DNA from: Listeria grandensis FSL F6-0971
GTDB lineage: Bacteria; Bacillota; Bacilli; Lactobacillales; Listeriaceae
Assembly (NCBI RefSeq): GCF_000525835.1
Contig: NZ_AODD01000022.1
Span: forward strand, 31,764-95,763
Length of the DNA stretch: 64,000 bases
Direction of reading: 5' to 3'
Shown: one piece after another, positions 13,223 to 22,393 of the stretch
Layout: each line of letters begins with the position of its first letter
Position numbering within the stretch: position 1 is the first letter of the stretch
Notes under the pieces: generated by a model
The model's input: only the letters and a program-made list of their open reading frames with translations
Told to the model about the DNA's origin: nothing
Database searches by the model: none
Translations under genes and position numbers: made by a program

Positions 13223-14575
13223 CTAGACAAACCTTTTTCGCTTGGAGGAGGATGGAATATTCAGCTCACCACGATATTTCGCGATAGCTCGCCTTGAAAC
13301 TTGAATGCTTTGCTCATCTAGCATTTCTACAATTCTCTGATCGGAAAGTGGTTTCAACTTATCTTCAACTCGCACAAATTGCTGAATCAAATTCTTGATA
13401 CTCTGACTCGACACATCGCCTGCATCCGATTCTTCGCTTGCTTTTTTGGTGAGACTCGACGAGAAGAAGTACTTTAATTCGTAGACGCCATGTACGGTTT
13501 CCATATACTTGCCGTTGACAGCTCGACTCACCGTAGACTCATGGACTTCAATCTCCTCGGCGATTTCTTTTAGCGTCAGCGGTTCTAAATGCGTACCTTC
13601 GTGCAAGAAAAATTCGCGTTGATGCCTCACAATCGCTTCCCCAACCCGACCAATCGTACTCTCACGCTGCTCCAAACCCTTCTTCAACCAATCGAATTCG
13701 CCAGCCTTCTCCTTCAAAAATGCCGCCACATCTTTTTCTTGCGTCGCCTGCATCATTTCGAAATAGCTTTCTTGAAATTTCATCCGTGGTAAAAATTGCT
13801 TCGCGACGGATACATGTAACTCCCCACCAACCTGTTTCAAAACCAAATCCGGTACCACATACTGTACCCGATCCGACTCAAACTCCGCTCCCGGCTTAGG
13901 ATTCAACGTAATAATAAAATCGGAAACCAACTGAATTGTCGCCATCTCCATGCCTAAGCCATCCGCTATTTTTTTCCAACGTTTATTCGCGAAGTCTTCA
14001 AAATAATCATGAATAACAGCATAGGCCTGATCCGGCGCATCTGGATGTCGTTTAATTTGTAACAAAATACATTCTCTTGCATCACGCGCACCAACACCAG
14101 CCGGCTCAAAATTTTGCAATGTTTCTAAGCTTTCCAAAACATCAGCAAGAGAGATGAGCAGCGCGGCGGCAACAACTTCTGGATCTGTCTGCAGGTAACC
14201 ATTCTTATCCAAACTATCAATCAAGAATAATAACGCCATTTTTTGCTGGCTTGTCATATCTAAAAACTGCATCTGCTCTTTTAACGCATCTGAGAGCGTC
14301 ATCGTTGTGTCAGCGATCTGCTCTAGCCAATCCGTATTATCCACTCCAACCAAGTTATTTTTTTTGCGCGTCGTTATTGCATAATCAGGAGCCATATCTC
14401 TGCCTGGAATCACTTCGATTAAAGGATTCTCAAGCGCCTTATCTTCTAAGAAAGCCGTCAAATCTTCCATATTAAACTGCAACATCGCGATCGATTGCGA
14501 TAACTGTTGCGTCATCATTAACTTCATCGATTGTTTCTGTTGCTGCTTTTGGACATAATTAGACTCGAGTCTCAT
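13223..14575 (-). CDS. rpoN: RNA polymerase sigma-54 factor
   Basis: Alternative sigma factor (SigL) that recognises -24/-12 promoters and needs AAA+ activators. It has 450 residues from MRLESNYVQKQQQKQSMKLMMTQQLSQSIAMLQ, the Gln-rich region I; GAGGAGGAG lies 7 nt upstream of 14575, so the longer frame to 14647 is rejected. A core-binding region follows, then the HTH (LKEIAEEIEVHESTVSRAVNGKYM). The RpoN box is slightly degenerate: SRRAIAKYRG for the usual ARRTVAKYRE. In Listeria the sigL gene lies at this place, upstream of cggR. Confidence 0.95.
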   Translation of the reverse strand: MRLESNYVQKQQQKQSMKLMMTQQLSQSIAMLQFNMEDLTAFLEDKALENPLIEVIPGRDMAPDYAITTRKKNNLVGVDNTDWLEQIADTTMTLSDALKEQMQFLDMTSQQKMALLFLIDSLDKNGYLQTDPEVVAAALLISLADVLESLETLQNFEPAGVGARDARECILLQIKRHPDAPDQAYAVIHDYFEDFANKRWKKIADGLGMEMATIQLVSDFIITLNPKPGAEFESDRVQYVVPDLVLKQVGGELHVSVAKQFLPRMKFQESYFEMMQATQEKDVAAFLKEKAGEFDWLKKGLEQRESTIGRVGEAIVRHQREFFLHEGTHLEPLTLKEIAEEIEVHESTVSRAVNGKYMETVHGVYELKYFFSSSLTKKASEESDAGDVSSQSIKNLIQQFVRVEDKLKPLSDQRIVEMLDEQSIQVSRRAIAKYRGELNIPSSSKRKRFV

Positions 14576-14653
14576 GAGATAACTCCTCCTCTTTCCATAC
14601 TCGTCTCTTCTATTATAACACGGTAAAACGCGCGCGATAAGCCCCAATTAAAA

Positions 14654-14680
14654 GCACCTCCCAATTGTGCTGGGAAGTGC
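14654..14680 (-). terminator. Terminator of the dipeptidase gene
   Basis: A 10-bp stem (14654-14663 with 14671-14680, one G-T pair) is followed on the minus strand by TTTTAATT, just after the dipeptidase stop codon at 14688. Confidence 0.75.
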
Positions 14681-14687
14681 AAAAGTC

Positions 14688-15617
14688 TTATTTCGGTAAA
14701 TGCCGTATAAAATTATCATAGCAAAAACCTTTAATTTCCTGCTCGGTAAAATGCTTTCTAAGCGCTGCGATAAACGCCGGATATTTCGAACAATCCTCCA
14801 AGCCTTCGATATGATAAGGAATACCATCAAAATCCGAACCAAAACCGATATTATTTACACCGCCAAGCTCACAAATATGCTTCATATGCGCGATCAAGTC
14901 GTCCATATATACCGTATCCGCCGTATCCTTAACAAAAAGCGGATAGAAAACAAGATGAATCATCGCATCTCGTTCAAGTAGCGCCTTGATTTGCTCATCA
15001 GATAAATTACGATGATGGCCACAAACTGCTTTAGCATTAGAATGGCTAGCAATCGGATAATCCGCTAGTTCCATCACATCCCAAAAAGCTTTTTCGCTCA
15101 GATGTGATACATCGGTGAACACTTTTCGGTCATTCAGTTTTGCGACGATTGCTTTACCAAAATCCGTCAAGCCTGCGCCCCGCGTTTCTTCAATGCCATC
15201 CGCGGCTAGGTTCGCATTATTCCAAGTTAGCCCGACAGAAAGCACACCATAATCAAGCATTTGATCCAGTTTTCGCAAATCTGTACCAATTGGTTCCACG
15301 CTTTCTAACGTTAAGAAAGCCGCGATCTTCTCTTCTGGAACACGCGCAACATCCGACCACTGTCTCAGCGGCTTGATGACACCATTCCGATGCAAAACAT
15401 GCTGCTTATAAATGTTGACCTGTTCAATCGCTTTTTTCCACTTTTGTTCCACAGGAGTCGCAGGATCGAGAAAGATTGCGAAAGCCTGCATTTTGACACC
15501 ACCAGCAATCATTTTCTCAAAATTCACATCAAGCTGCTCCGAATCTTGAAACGTTACTTTCCCAGCTCCAGCCTGTAACTTATAAAGCGCGTCACAATGC
15601 ATATCCACGATGTTCAT
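14688..15617 (-). CDS. Membrane-dipeptidase family (M19) zinc dipeptidase
   Basis: Predicted binuclear zinc dipeptidase of the renal dipeptidase fold. It has 309 residues from [18 protein letters not shown] supplies the first metal ligands, LTLESVE the bridging Glu, then [17 protein letters not shown] and GFGSDFDGI the remaining ligands and active-site Asp. There is no signal peptide, so it should act in the cytosol, as with Gram-positive homologues. The start at 15617 is chosen over an upstream in-frame codon because a G-rich ribosome site precedes it. By position it corresponds to lmo2462. Its own terminator follows. Confidence 0.92.
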   Translation of the reverse strand: MNIVDMHCDALYKLQAGAGKVTFQDSEQLDVNFEKMIAGGVKMQAFAIFLDPATPVEQKWKKAIEQVNIYKQHVLHRNGVIKPLRQWSDVARVPEEKIAAFLTLESVEPIGTDLRKLDQMLDYGVLSVGLTWNNANLAADGIEETRGAGLTDFGKAIVAKLNDRKVFTDVSHLSEKAFWDVMELADYPIASHSNAKAVCGHHRNLSDEQIKALLERDAMIHLVFYPLFVKDTADTVYMDDLIAHMKHICELGGVNNIGFGSDFDGIPYHIEGLEDCSKYPAFIAALRKHFTEQEIKGFCYDNFIRHLPK

Positions 15618-15711
15618 CAATACACCCACCCCCATTTAATATCTCTATTATATACTTTTTGGAGTGGGAAACAAGCGTTATTCTCATAACCCAGAAAACG
15701 CCACTAAATTC

Positions 15712-15833
15712 AAGCGCGCCGAGAAATGATTAGATGCTAGGAAAAAGCGAGTACTGGAGCGGAATGTACGACTTGTACATGAGCACCGGAACGGAAGTTT
15801 TAACGACGCAGATGATCGTTTCTCGGCGCGCTT
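15712..15833. repeat. Palindromic intergenic element, copy A
   Basis: A perfect 15-bp terminal inverted repeat (15712-15726 with 15819-15833) encloses about 90 bp containing a smaller palindrome around GTAC...GTAC and the string TGAGCACCGG. A related element with a similar core lies at 45999-46120. Copy A overlaps the 3' end of the MmpL gene and supplies its last residues (APRNDHLRR). Confidence 0.6.
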
Positions 15834-18012
15834 GCTGGCCAGAACGCCCATTTTCCGAATAGCATTGTAATCGCTGGGACTAGGAAAGGACGGACAATAA
15901 ACGTATCTAGCAAAACGCCAATCGCGGTGATTAAGCCAAATTGGACGAGCAATTGAATTGGTAACGTGGTTAAAACAGCGAATGTTCCTGCTAAAATGAG
16001 ACCTGCCGATGTGATAACACCACCTGTTTGTCCTACACCTTCCGTTATAGCCTCACGTAGTGGCAACTCTCGACTCTTTTTCCAGATGCTTGAAATCATG
16101 AAAATATTGTAATCCTCACCGAGCGCAACGATAAAGACAAACGCATAAATCGGGATGAGCCCAGCGATCGCGTCGACACCCATAACATAATGGATAATAA
16201 GCCAGCCAAGTCCAAGCGCACTGAAAAAGGAGAGCAGAACGGTTGCCACGAGGTACACCATTGCCGTTATCGAACGCAAGTACGCGAGTAGCAATAACGC
16301 AATCAAGCCAATAACAAGTGGGATAATCAACGCCTCATCTTGTTTAGTCACTGCTCGTGAATCGTATTGTGTCGCCGTTTGACCCGCAATCCAGACATTT
16401 TTTTGGGAAATCCCCGCGTCACTTAGCGTGGCTTCCGCCGTGTTGCGGATATCTGGGATCACGTCCATCGCTTCGTTACTGTAAGGATTATCAGAAAGCT
16501 CAATCGTATACATCCTATAATCCGGGTTCTTCGTACTAGGAACCTCCACAGAAACATTTGCTATCCCATCCAGTTTTTGCAAATTAGCCCGAAGATCCGT
16601 TTTTTCACCATTCGTATTGACAATCAAGTCCACCGGCGCCAACTGACCAGCACCGAAATGATCGCTAATCAGCGTAAAGCCTTCACGTGATGGCATATCT
16701 TTTGGGAATGTCGAAAGCGTATCATACGTATATTTCACCTGCGTCGCAAAAAACGCACACCCACCCAAAATCAAAATCGTAATCACAAACGTTTTAATCG
16801 GATGATGCGCTGCAATTTCGCCAACACGATGCCAAAAACGATTTTCACGGTGTAGCTTGGCTTTTTTGCCTTTTTTCGTAGCATGCGCTTTTGCCATTTC
16901 CTCTGTACGTGGCACGAATGGCCAGAATGAAACCCGTCCGAATATGCCAAGTAAAGCTGGTACTAACGTCAACGAAGAAATCATCATAATCAAAATCGAC
17001 AAGCTAAATGGCACTGCAAAATTGTGAATCGAGCCATATTTTGCGACCAATAGAATAAGTAGCGCCGCCATGACTGTGAAACCGCTGAGCGCAATCGCTC
17101 CCGCCGTGTTACTAAAAGCTTTTTTGAATGCCGTATAGCGATTCTCATCATGATGAAGCTGACTGCGGAATCTGGCTATCAAGAACAAACAGTAGTCCGT
17201 CCCAGCCCCAAACAACAGCACCGTCATGATCGACAACCCTTGCGAACCATACGTAATCACGCCCTCTTTCCCGAGCAACGCAATGATCGGCGTTACCGCC
17301 AAATACGCAAAGCCAACCGCAATGAGCGGAATAAACGCCAAGATTGGCGATCGATAAATCACAAGTAAGAATACCAAAACAAGTAATACCGTCCCAATTA
17401 GAAGCGAAACATCCGCATCACTAAACAGCTCCGTCGCATCTACACTAATCCCCGCCGGTCCTGTCGTGCGCGCCGTCAATGCATCCTTGCTAGCCACTTT
17501 CTGATCGAACGGTTTATCTACAAAAATCCCATTCGCTGTTTTTTCTAACTCCTCAAAACTCGTTTTCAGTTCATCCGAAGTCGCCTCCGAATCCATCAAA
17601 ACCGTCTGAATAAACGTCGTGCCGTCCTTTGAAACCTGTTGCTTTACAACTGGAAGCGGCATTTTATCATAAGGAACCACCGTTTTCTGATGCTCCACTG
17701 GATTTTGCTGTAATTCCTTCGAAAACGCCTGAATCTGCGCTAAATCCTTATTGGTCAGGCCCGTACTCCGATACCATGTAATCAATGCCGGCGTACCTTC
17801 CCCAGTTGGAAACTGCTCATCCATCATTTTTTGCGCAACAACAGAAGCTCCGATGCCGCTAAATCAGGCGCCGCATCATCTTTATAGTCCGCCGTTTTAG
17901 GCAAGAACACTTGCAATGCAACCACAATCAAGACCCAAACAGCAAGCGTAATCCACCTGCCACGCTTACCCCCAACCGCATTTGCAATTTTACTAAAAAT
18001 ACTATGACTCAT
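15800..18012 (-). CDS. MmpL/YdfJ-type RND membrane transporter, frameshifted
   Basis: Large proton-driven lipid or drug exporter of the MMPL family, about 737 residues when repaired. The N-terminal TM helix (WITLAVWVLIVVALQVFL) is followed by an extracytoplasmic domain, a helix bundle with the family motif GAGTDYCLFLIARF, a second external domain, and a second bundle with ALGEDYNIFMIS. The first frame ends near 17824 (SELLLLRKK) and the second begins MMDEQFPTGEG. One lost base around 17848-17850 explains it, since the repaired stretch would read SEASVVAQKMMDEQ. The C-terminus runs into repeat element A. The gene follows a TetR gene and a palindromic operator, so it is probably substrate-inducible. 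Confidence 0.85.
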
Positions 18013-18033
18013 CTCAACTTCCCCCTTATTTCA

Positions 18034-18073
18034 TTTATCAGTCGATCAATTTTTTCGTTTATCAAATGATAAA
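18034..18073 (-). promoter_or_regulatory. Probable TetR operator upstream of the MmpL gene
   Basis: A perfect 16-bp palindrome TTTATCAAATGATAAA (18058-18073) and a second imperfect copy of TTTATCA with GATCAA (around 18034-18049) sit between the TetR stop and the MmpL start. The location fits autogenous or local TetR control; the link is inferred from position. Confidence 0.6.
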
Positions 18074-18103
18074 TATTTATTTATAAAAAAAGAGACATTC
18101 CGA

Positions 18104-18706
18104 TTATACCTCTTTTTCACAAATTCCAAACATCATAAAATCAATTAATTCATCGATCCGATCAGACATCGAACCTTGCCGAAACTGGCTATCACTAGCA
18201 AAAATCGGACTAATCGTTGACAAGCAATAGCTCGCCGCTGCCTCACTCGTCACTCCTGTTCGGAGCATTCCGTCATCAGATATTCTTTCAAAAAGCCGCT
18301 TGAACGGATCCAAATAAGTCGACTGCCACAACTGGAACATCAAAAACTGATTTTCCTTCTTCAACTCATTCAAAATATCATGAATCATCATCAAAACATT
18401 CGTCGGATGATTCTCAATCAGCATCATTAACATAGCCTTTAATTGCTTTTGCGGCGAATGATTGGCCTGCTCAATCGGAATCATATCCGTATGAATCTCA
18501 ACCGTTAGCTGCCGAACAACCTCGACATAAAGCGATTCCTTATCCTTAAAATGATGGTAAAGCGCGGGTTGCGTCATCTGGCACAGCGCCGCAATATCAC
18601 GAGTAGAAACCGACCTATAGCCCTTCTCCATAAACAGATCACGAGCCGTCGTTAAAATTTTATTACGCGTAAAAATCAATTCCTCCGCACGTGTCCGCTT
18701 CTTCAT
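18104..18706 (-). CDS. TetR-family transcriptional regulator
   Basis: A 200-residue repressor. The N-terminal HTH is clear: ILTTARDLFMEKGYRSVSTRDIAALCQMTQPALYHHFKDKESLY (residues about 17-60). The C-terminal ligand domain is of no named type. It lies 92 nt upstream of the MmpL gene on the same strand, with TTTATCA palindromes between them, so it probably controls that exporter. Corresponds by position to lmo2464. Confidence 0.9.
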   Translation of the reverse strand: MKKRTRAEELIFTRNKILTTARDLFMEKGYRSVSTRDIAALCQMTQPALYHHFKDKESLYVEVVRQLTVEIHTDMIPIEQANHSPQKQLKAMLMMLIENHPTNVLMMIHDILNELKKENQFLMFQLWQSTYLDPFKRLFERISDDGMLRTGVTSEAAASYCLSTISPIFASDSQFRQGSMSDRIDELIDFMMFGICEKEV

Positions 18707-18773
18707 CGTATTTCGCCTCCATCACTCACTAATCATCATTTTATCATGACTTGGCGCATCCGTAAACCTCCAT

Positions 18774-19640
18774 TCATAGCTTCTCCCGCAACGCCAAAAC
18801 AGACTGCTCCTTGCGCTTCGCCTCAAACATAATGTCCACATCCCGCCCATCGAGTAATCCCATTAACCGCTGAAAATCCTCCAGATGAATCAAATCATGA
18901 TGCGACCGGTCTGTAGCACCCGTTTTTCCAGAACTAATATGCATTTTTGGCGTCGTTTCCCACGTTTTAAAAACATCCGTCACTATTTGCGCCACATCTG
19001 CGTCTGGCTCATGATTACAAATATGATGATGAATATCAAAACAAACCGTTGCCCCCGTTGCCTTCGCAATCCCCAAAACATCTGTCGCCGTATACGTCTT
19101 ATCATCATTTTCAAGCCGTAAAAGCCGCTTAATATCATTCGGTAAGCCGTTATATGCACGAATAAAGCGCTCACTTGCCGTTTTCTTATCCCCGTAAGCC
19201 CCACCAATATGCAAAATCATGTCTGTGCCACCGACCAAATCCAACAACTGCTGGTGATACGAAAGGTCCGCAATTGCCTTCTCCACAACATCCACACGCG
19301 GCGAATTAATAATCGTATACTGCCCAGGATGCATCGATAACCGCATCCCGTGAAGCTCCCGCAATCGACTAATCTCAGCCGTCAAAGCCATAATATCCGC
19401 ATCCCGCTGCCAATCCCACGTCATAACCGGATGCGATGCAAAAGGAATCAAATCACTCGACATCCGGAAAAAATAAATCTCATGCGCAATATTCCACTTC
19501 AAAACCCGAATAACCTCCGCCAAATTATGTACCGCAATCTCCTTCACCTTTTCCAGCCCCTGCTCCTCGACCGTCCGCAACCGACACGTCCGAAACTTCG
19601 AAGGCATCGACATATTAATACACGCATAACCCAATTTCAT
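18774..19640 (-). CDS. uvsE: UV damage endonuclease (UvdE family)
   Basis: Cuts DNA 5' of UV photoproducts, starting alternative excision repair; Mn2+-dependent TIM barrel. Start at MKLGYACINMSMPSKFRTCR (19640) preceded by GGGGTGG; 288 residues. Family motifs: LGYACIN, SSDLIPFASHP, HPGQYTIINSP (metal ligand His/Glu region), LHIGGAYGDK, RLLRLENDDK, CFDIHHHICNHEP and MHISSGK. Longer in-frame starts up to 19679 have no better ribosome site. The gene stands alone. Confidence 0.93.
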   Translation of the reverse strand: MKLGYACINMSMPSKFRTCRLRTVEEQGLEKVKEIAVHNLAEVIRVLKWNIAHEIYFFRMSSDLIPFASHPVMTWDWQRDADIMALTAEISRLRELHGMRLSMHPGQYTIINSPRVDVVEKAIADLSYHQQLLDLVGGTDMILHIGGAYGDKKTASERFIRAYNGLPNDIKRLLRLENDDKTYTATDVLGIAKATGATVCFDIHHHICNHEPDADVAQIVTDVFKTWETTPKMHISSGKTGATDRSHHDLIHLEDFQRLMGLLDGRDVDIMFEAKRKEQSVLALREKL

Positions 19641-19771
19641 CATTCCACCCCATTCGCACCCCATCATAATAAAAAGCAACCATTCTACCAGATAAAGTGG
19701 TTTTGATGGTTACTCTTTCTTCTATCTGATTACAGTCTTGATTAATTTAACATAAGAATCAATGCAATCCA

Positions 19772-19921
19772 CTATTTATTATTCTTTTTAGGATTTACAA
19801 ACCATAAAACTATTAAAAAGATAAGAGTTAGTATAGCCATAACATACGCTGATATATTACAGTATACTGACAATAAGAAAATAATAACAGCAAACACTGT
19901 TAAAAATATTTTTTTAAGCAT
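19772..19921 (-). CDS. Small two-helix membrane protein, possible immunity partner
   Basis: A 49-residue protein, MLKKIFLTVFAVIIFLLSVY onward, with two hydrophobic segments (about residues 5-20 and 25-43) and a basic tail NPKKNNK. Its ATG at 19921 overlaps the stop codon of the secreted protein gene upstream (TAATG), so the two are translationally coupled. No homologue is recognised. The arrangement resembles a toxin or bacteriocin with a small membrane immunity protein, which is inference only. Confidence 0.6.
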   Translation of the reverse strand: MLKKIFLTVFAVIIFLLSVYCNISAYVMAILTLIFLIVLWFVNPKKNNK

Positions 19922-20555
19922 TATTGATATTCAGACCCCCAAACTAAACTAGCTGGAACAGGAGATGGCGTTGAGTTAAAGACAATACCGCCTGGACAAG
20001 CGCTTAAAACTACTCCTAAAGTAGAAACAACTTTTCCAATTAGAGGTCCAGGAATCCAGATTCCTCCAATTGCTGCTCCATTGCCAACCTTATGGACAGT
20101 TGCTTTTTTCACCCATACTCTTAGCCCCCACCAGTAACCTTTAACCGCATTTTTACCTTCAATATATTTCGCTCTCTTTAAAAGCTGAGGTCCATTGGCA
20201 GATTTTTCAGTAATGGTGACACCTTGGCTATCAATAGTAACATCAACATTTTCAGTGCTAATCATTTCTTCAGTTAAAAGGTTAGCATCATTGATTTTAG
20301 CGTGTAATAAATTAAATTCTGTTGAACTCAACTCTCGCTTTGCATCATCTTTAATCGAGAATGCACCTGTTTTTACATTCAAAACTACATATTGATCAAA
20401 TTTCAAAACTTGGCCCTCCGTCAAAACCTGCTCTTTATTAGTTTCTCCAACCATCTCGGTTTCCTCTGCTGACGCTGCAATTGTTGGGCTTATACTTGCC
20501 ATCCCCATAGCCACTACAAGTGTTGCTGACATTAATTTAAGCTCTCTTTTTTCAT
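19921..20555 (-). CDS. Secreted hypothetical protein with Gly-rich hydrophobic C-terminus (bacteriocin-like?), start frameshifted
   Basis: The open frame reads from about 20532 (MSATLVVAMGMASISPTIAASA-EE). The natural start is probably ATG 20555, with AGGAG just upstream, giving MKKRELKLMSATLVVAMG, a complete signal peptide. This needs seven A residues where the run at 20547-20552 has six. The mature part has an acidic pro-like region, then RAKYIEGKNAVKGYWWGLRV and a Gly-rich apolar stretch (GNGAAIGGIWIPGPLIGKVV) near the C-terminus. About 211 residues when repaired. Located next to tRNA-Arg, a common insertion place. The family is unknown to me. Confidence 0.65.
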
Positions 20556-20707
20556 TATCCTCACTCCTAGTTTGTATTTACAATATTAGATACTTCGTAA
20601 AAAGGCCAAATATCATTTCCATACAAAAAAGTCGTTATTCTGTATATAAAACTTGTCATACCAACAAGTTAACGCAGTTTAACGACTTCTTTTGTTTACT
20701 CAATTAT

Positions 20708-20778
20708 GTCCTCGACAGGAATCGAACCTGTATTTTAAGCTTCGGAGGCTTACGTGCTATCCGTTGCACCACGAGGAC
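20708..20778 (-). tRNA. tRNA-Arg (anticodon CCG)
   Basis: The minus strand folds into a full cloverleaf: 7-bp acceptor GTCCTCG/CGAGGAC, D-arm GTGC...GCAC, anticodon stem around the 7-nt loop CTCCGAA (anticodon CCG, codon CGG), and T-arm ACAGG-TTCGATT-CCTGT. The 3' CCA is not encoded. It lies between clpP and the secreted protein pair. Confidence 0.95.
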
Positions 20779-20871
20779 GAATTATTAATGCACTCACAAT
20801 CAATAATTATAGCGGAAAACTCTCAATTACACAAGCTTTATCTTACATCAAAATTTCATTCAAGCCTTTCG

Positions 20872-20901
20872 TTTGACCTAGTTTGACCATTCGTGTAATA
20901 T
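20872..20901 (+). promoter_or_regulatory. clpP promoter with CtsR operator
   Basis: The direct repeat TTTGACC (20872-20878 and 20882-20888, 3-nt spacer) is the inverse of the CtsR consensus GGTCAAANANRGTCAAA and matches fully. It overlaps a SigA-type promoter: -35 TTGACC (20873-20878), 17-bp spacer, -10 TAATAT (20896-20901). Repression until heat or protein stress is expected. Confidence 0.9.
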
Positions 20902-20980
20902 AGAAGCATCAAGTAAGAAATAAAAGGCAAGAAAGACATGCTTTTTAAATGAAATATACCTAAACAGGAGGGTTTTTATT

Positions 20981-21574
20981 ATGAATTTAATTCCAACAGT
21001 AATCGAGCAAACTAGCCGTGGGGAACGCGCTTATGACATCTATTCCCGCTTACTAAAAGATCGGATTATTATGTTAGGTAGCGCCATTGACGATAATGTG
21101 GCAAACTCGATTGTTTCGCAGTTGTTGTTCCTAGACGCACAAGATCCTGAGAAAGATATTTTCCTTTATATCAACTCACCAGGTGGTAGTATCTCTGCTG
21201 GGATGGCGATTTATGACACAATGAATTTCGTAAAAGCGGACGTTCAAACAATCGCGATGGGTATGGCTGCATCGATGGGATCGTTCCTACTTACAGCTGG
21301 TGCGGACGGCAAACGTTTTGCACTTCCAAATGCTGAAATCATGATTCACCAACCACTAGGTGGCGCACAAGGTCAAGCGACAGAAATCGAGATCGCAGCT
21401 CGCCACATTCTAAAAATCAAAGAACGCATGAACACCATTATGGCTGAACGCACAGGCCAACCAATCGAAGTTATCTCACGCGACACAGACCGTGACAACT
21501 TCATGACAGCAAGCGAAGCAAAAGAATACGGCCTTATCGATGATATCGTAGTCAATAAAGCTGGTCTAAAATAA
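20981..21574 (+). CDS. clpP: ATP-dependent Clp protease proteolytic subunit
   Basis: Serine peptidase that forms the double heptameric barrel used by ClpC, ClpE and ClpX. It has 197 residues, the standard Gram-positive length. Catalytic Ser98 in GMAASMGSF, His123 in MIHQPLGG, Asp172 in RDTDRDNF; the N-terminal propeptide region is [25 protein letters not shown] lies 8 nt before the ATG. Single-gene unit with its own CtsR-controlled promoter and terminator. Confidence 0.98.
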   Translation: MNLIPTVIEQTSRGERAYDIYSRLLKDRIIMLGSAIDDNVANSIVSQLLFLDAQDPEKDIFLYINSPGGSISAGMAIYDTMNFVKADVQTIAMGMAASMGSFLLTAGADGKRFALPNAEIMIHQPLGGAQGQATEIEIAARHILKIKERMNTIMAERTGQPIEVISRDTDRDNFMTASEAKEYGLIDDIVVNKAGLK

Positions 21575-21579
21575 GCAGA

Positions 21580-21621
21580 AACTCCCGAAGTACCTCTTAT
21601 CACAGAGATCTTTCGGGAGTT
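21580..21621. terminator. Bidirectional terminator between clpP and agrA
   Basis: Stem AACTCCCGAA (21580-21589) with TTCGGGAGTT (21612-21621), then TTTTC on the plus strand and AA-rich/T-rich flanks on the minus side. It serves converging clpP and agrA. Confidence 0.8.
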
Positions 21622-21628
21622 TTTCTTG

Positions 21629-22378
21629 CTATTTACGACCATCGATAAAGTCACGAAAATCCCTGCTAGCCCTCGAAGACAACAAACATATCTCCCCATT
21701 TATCATCGTAATTTCGCCAGTCACATAATTGACCGATTCGATTTTGTCCGTGTTGACAATAAATGCTCGATGTGTCTTATAAAAGCGCTCATCAAAGCTA
21801 TCTTCCAAGTTCTTGATTCGTCCGTAAAATTCGATTTGCCGATCTTTCCCATGCAAAATAAGCCTCCGCGCCTTGCCTGAAATTCCTAAAAACAGAATAT
21901 CATCATACGGTTCATGAATCACTTTTTCATCCGATTTTGTCGTAAAGAACTTGCCAACATCTTTGCGTTCCCTGCTCACCCGTTCCTCTACACTTTTCAT
22001 ACAATCAAAAATCCGATTGCGCACTTTGTCGAAATCGTCCTTAATAATATAATCCATTGCTTCGACTTTATATGTAAAAGTTAAGTAACTAAGTTCTGCA
22101 TGTGTGGTAATAAAAACGATAAACCCTCTTGGATCATATTCCCTGATTTTCTGCGCCAACTCCAAACCATCAAGCCGCGCATGTTTCAAGTCTACATCCA
22201 GAAAGTAAAGCCCCATACCCTCGCCGCTAAGTTGCACGTAGGATAATAGTTCTTCAGGATCACCTGTGGATAAAGCAAGTTCCATATCAAAATTCTCAAT
22301 CATAATATAATTTTCGACATGCTTAATAATCTCATCTCTTTGATTATCTTCATCCTCACAGATAAAAACCTCAATCAT
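21629..22378 (-). CDS. agrA: AgrA-type response regulator (LytTR DNA-binding)
   Basis: A 249-residue regulator and output of the agr quorum-sensing operon. Receiver domain about residues 1-130: the acidic pair in EDEDNQRD, phospho-acceptor Asp in GLYFLDVDLK, Thr in FITTHAE, Lys in YIIKDD. LytTR domain about 145-245: HEPYDDILFLGIS, ILHGKDRQIEFYGRI, FYKTHRAFIVN, LSSRASRDF. Strong GAGGGTGAGGAG ribosome site at 22378; starts 15 nt after agrC. The likely DNA target is the tandem 21-bp-spaced repeat found upstream of the agr operon and neighbouring operons. Confidence 0.92.
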   Translation of the reverse strand: MIEVFICEDEDNQRDEIIKHVENYIMIENFDMELALSTGDPEELLSYVQLSGEGMGLYFLDVDLKHARLDGLELAQKIREYDPRGFIVFITTHAELSYLTFTYKVEAMDYIIKDDFDKVRNRIFDCMKSVEERVSRERKDVGKFFTTKSDEKVIHEPYDDILFLGISGKARRLILHGKDRQIEFYGRIKNLEDSFDERFYKTHRAFIVNTDKIESVNYVTGEITMINGEICLLSSRASRDFRDFIDGRK

Positions 22379-22393
22379 CTCCTCACCCTCCAG

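Noticed and set aside
15712..15833. CRISPR array
   Set aside because: Single inverted-repeat element without regularly spaced direct repeats; no cas-like genes anywhere in the window.
19921..20690. LytTR-type tandem operator in front of the secreted protein gene by tRNA-Arg
   Set aside because: No pair of TCCTGAAC-like repeats 21 bp apart was found there; the only structure is a short ACTTGT/ACAAGT hairpin.
20708..20778. Prophage attachment at tRNA-Arg
   Set aside because: No integrase gene and no direct repeat of the tRNA 3' end seen within the window.
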